Below, one piece after another: positions 4,989 through 6,477 of a stretch of DNA of 6,477 nucleotides (position 1 is its first letter; the number at the start of each line of letters is the position of its first letter). The DNA is from Candidatus Woesearchaeota archaeon (GTDB lineage: Archaea; Nanobdellota; Nanobdellia; Woesearchaeales; WAPJ01). The stretch is from NCBI GenBank assembly GCA_015519985.1, contig WIAN01000167.1, forward strand, positions 1-6,477, given 5' to 3'. A model generated the notes under the pieces. It was not told the DNA's origin, did no database searches, and worked only from the letters and a program-made list of their open reading frames with translations. The translations under genes and the position numbers were made by a program.

Positions 4989-6041
4989 TTAGTTATTATT
5001 TAAATTATTATTCAGAATAAATTCTTTTGAAGAATTCTTTTTTATAAAGTTTAATATCATTTCTAAACTTTCTTCTACTGAAGGATTTTTTATTGTTGCT
5101 CCTGATGCTAAATCATGTCCTCCTCCTATTTGTAATTTTTCTGACAACAATCTTACATTTATTCCTTTTGGTGTGCTTCTAAAACTTACGCTTACAGAAT
5201 AATCTGTTCTTGGAGTTAATAAAAAACCCCATTCTACATTCCATATTTGTTTTAAATACTTTTTAAATTCTGCTGATGCTTCTGTTAATGTTTTTTGTTT
5301 TATATTGTATTCTTTTATATAATCTTTTGTTATGTAGCTTACTGCAAATTTAGGCCAATCTCCAATATTGTATATTTTTAAATTTTTTAACATTTCTCCC
5401 AATAATTTTAAACTTTCATAGTCGTTTTTTTGATATTTGTTTTCAAATTCATCAACATTTATTTTTCCTAAATCTATTAGTTTAGAAACTTTGTTTAATA
5501 CTTCTTTTTGTGTATAATCTATGTATCTTAAATTTCCTGTATCTCCAAGTATTCCTAAAAGCAATGCTTCTATTATTTTTTTATTTTGTTTTAAAATTTC
5601 ATCTTCTTTTGAATAAAAAATGTCATATATTAATTCTGAATTACTTGTTTTGTGTTCTATATAATGTAAATCAAAATCATCTTCTATTGTTTTGTGATGG
5701 TCAATTCCTATTGTGTAAGGAGGATTTTGTATTCTTTTTTTATTTATTCTACTGTAAGAAGATACATCTAAAACTATAAGTAAATCTGCTTTGTCTATTT
5801 CTTCTTGAATGTCATTTAAAAAAACTATTTTGTCATAATCTTCAAAATTTTTCCATCTTTCTTTTTTTTCTGAAAAATATACTATTTTTGCATTTTGTTT
5901 TAAAAGTAATGTTATATAATAATATACGCTTAAAACGCTTCCTATAGAATCATCGTCAGGTCCTTGATGAGAAGTTATTATTATGTTTTTACTATTTTTT
6001 ACTTTTTCATCAAACTTTTTTTTAAACTCTTCTTTTTCCAT
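4989..6041 (-). CDS. DHH/DHHA1-family phosphoesterase (NrnA-like oligoribonuclease / pAp phosphatase type)
   Basis: The 350-residue protein has the full two-domain architecture of DHH-DHHA1 hydrolases, Mn-dependent soluble enzymes that remove nucleotides from short RNAs (nano-RNase), dephosphorylate pAp, or cleave cyclic or linear dinucleotides. Motif I is ITSHQGPDDDSIGS at 22-35 (metal ligands His25, Asp29, Asp31), motif II IVLDVSS with Asp92, motif III GIDHHKT with DHH at 114-116, and motif IV GILGDTGNLRY with Asp167. The DHHA1 substrate domain shows VSVSFRST (283-290) and GGGHDLASGATI (306-317). All catalytic residues are present. The C-terminus ends in a short Asn-rich tail (FILNNNLNNN). 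The length is typical for NrnA-like proteins and too short for a full RecJ. Start ATG 6041 is supported by a TATA box about 27 bases upstream. The VKOR gene lies just upstream on the same strand. The exact substrate cannot be told from sequence. Confidence 0.9.
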   Translation of the reverse strand: MEKEEFKKKFDEKVKNSKNIIITSHQGPDDDSIGSVLSVYYYITLLLKQNAKIVYFSEKKERWKNFEDYDKIVFLNDIQEEIDKADLLIVLDVSSYSRINKKRIQNPPYTIGIDHHKTIEDDFDLHYIEHKTSNSELIYDIFYSKEDEILKQNKKIIEALLLGILGDTGNLRYIDYTQKEVLNKVSKLIDLGKINVDEFENKYQKNDYESLKLLGEMLKNLKIYNIGDWPKFAVSYITKDYIKEYNIKQKTLTEASAEFKKYLKQIWNVEWGFLLTPRTDYSVSVSFRSTPKGINVRLLSEKLQIGGGHDLASGATIKNPSVEESLEMILNFIKKNSSKEFILNNNLNNN

Positions 6042-6062
6042 ATTTTTTTGTTGTTATTGTTT

Positions 6063-6073
6063 TTTATATAAAT
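6063..6073 (-). promoter_or_regulatory. TATA box of the DHH phosphoesterase gene; mRNA probably leaderless
   Basis: Minus-strand positions 6073-6063 read TTTATATAAAA, a strong archaeal TATA match centred about 27 bases before the ATG at 6041. The intervening CAATAACAACAA-type sequence has no Shine-Dalgarno motif. Expected initiation is within a few bases of the ATG. This implies the DHH gene has its own promoter inside the 45-base gap after the VKOR gene. Confidence 0.6.
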
Positions 6074-6086
6074 TTTATTGTTCTTT

Positions 6087-6477
6087 TTATTGTTCTTTGT
6101 AAAAGAAAGTTAAAAGTAACATTAAAATTACAACTGTATAACTTATTAGACAAATAATACAGTAAGCTTTTATTACAAAAGCTTCTAAATATGTTAGATA
6201 TGAAGAGAATAAAAAAGCAAATGTTATTAGAACAACAAGATAACTTTTTATTTTTTCTTTATAAAAATTGTTGTATTTTAAAAAAGACAGTAGGAATAAA
6301 ACACTATAACCTAAAAGTCCTATTAAAGCTACTGGAATGTTAAAAATTGTACTATAAGGACCTTTATTTACTACATCACAATTAAATTTTTCATTAATAT
6401 CACAAAAGCTTTTGCTTACAGAATAGTGAGAGTATAAACTGTATGAAGATAATAATATTCCTATAAAAGATAATAAT
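6087..6477 (-). CDS. VKOR-family membrane thiol oxidoreductase, C-terminal part (5' end outside window)
   Basis: I found this frame by hand translation; it enters at the right edge and stops at TAA 6089-6087, leaving 129 visible residues. VKOR homologs are integral membrane proteins that reoxidise a DsbA/thioredoxin-like partner and pass electrons to quinone, driving disulfide formation outside the membrane. All four typical cysteines are visible: the loop pair Cys25 and Cys33 (SKSFCDINEKFNCDVVN), followed by YSTIFNIPVALIGLLGYS, a classic VKOR stretch, and the quinone-proximal Cys106-Ile-Ile-Cys109 in AYCIICLISY. Hydrophobic helices are at about 44-64, 78-98 and 104-124, plus part of one at the visible N-terminus. 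The missing portion should be only part of the first membrane helix unless a domain is fused. Its synonymous sites are about evenly T and A, unlike guaB. Whether a thioredoxin-like partner adjoins it cannot be seen. Confidence 0.9.
   Translation of the reverse strand, partial: LLSFIGILLSSYSLYSHYSVSKSFCDINEKFNCDVVNKGPYSTIFNIPVALIGLLGYSVLFLLSFLKYNNFYKEKIKSYLVVLITFAFLFSSYLTYLEAFVIKAYCIICLISYTVVILMLLLTFFYKEQ

Noticed and set aside
1..6477. CRISPR array, tRNA or rRNA genes, or insertion sequence
   Set aside because: In DNA this AT-rich, stable RNA genes appear as GC-rich islands and none is visible; there are no regularly spaced repeats of 25-40 bases and no transposase or integrase motifs.

Overview
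This is a very AT-rich window that looks archaeal and most resembles a DPANN-type genome (Woesearchaeota, Pacearchaeota or a relative). The lineage is inferred. The support is an archaeal/eukaryotic-type AK6/Fap7 adenylate kinase, archaeal-style TATA boxes about 25-30 bases before several starts with almost no leader (leaderless mRNAs), poly-T tracts instead of hairpin terminators, and small single-function genes. All reading frames use the standard code. I see no rRNA, tRNA, CRISPR array, transposase or integrase.

Layout, left to right. 1-713 (-): N-terminal part of an NFACT/RqcH ribosome quality-control protein, running off the left edge. 714-810: a compact divergent promoter region. 811-1272 (+): a stand-alone two-CBS-domain protein, the only plus-strand gene. 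1296-2036 (-): AK6/Fap7-like P-loop kinase with large Lys/Thr/Asn-rich additions; its start lies inside the end of the next gene. 2020-3126 (-): MscS-family mechanosensitive channel. 3127-3378: spacer holding the putative guaB terminator and MscS promoter. 3379-4794 (-): IMP dehydrogenase-family enzyme with a CBS pair. 4795-4988: T-rich spacer. 4989-6041 (-): DHH/DHHA1 phosphoesterase. 6087-6477 (-): C-terminal part of a VKOR-family membrane thiol oxidoreductase, running off the right edge.

How the genes relate. MscS and the AK6-like gene overlap and are probably co-transcribed and translationally coupled. The other minus-strand genes appear to have their own promoters. There is a loose nucleotide theme: two proteins with adenine-nucleotide-type CBS modules, a guanine-nucleotide enzyme, an AMP/ATP-handling kinase and a nano-RNA or nucleotide phosphoesterase. 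RqcH and AK6/Fap7 touch ribosome quality control and ribosome maturation. I do not see one dedicated pathway.

The most notable signal is compositional. Synonymous positions in rqcH (minus strand) and the CBS gene (plus strand) end overwhelmingly in T, while the minus-strand AK6, MscS and guaB genes end mostly in A. The plus strand therefore changes from A/C-leaning to T/G-leaning at the 714-810 spacer. Transcription direction cannot explain this, because minus-strand genes on the two sides behave oppositely. It is what one would expect next to a replication origin, or another replichore boundary. Other points of interest are an in-frame 23-base repeat tied to the low-complexity additions in the AK6-like protein, and an atypical catalytic flap in the IMP dehydrogenase, which leaves open whether it makes XMP or reduces GMP.
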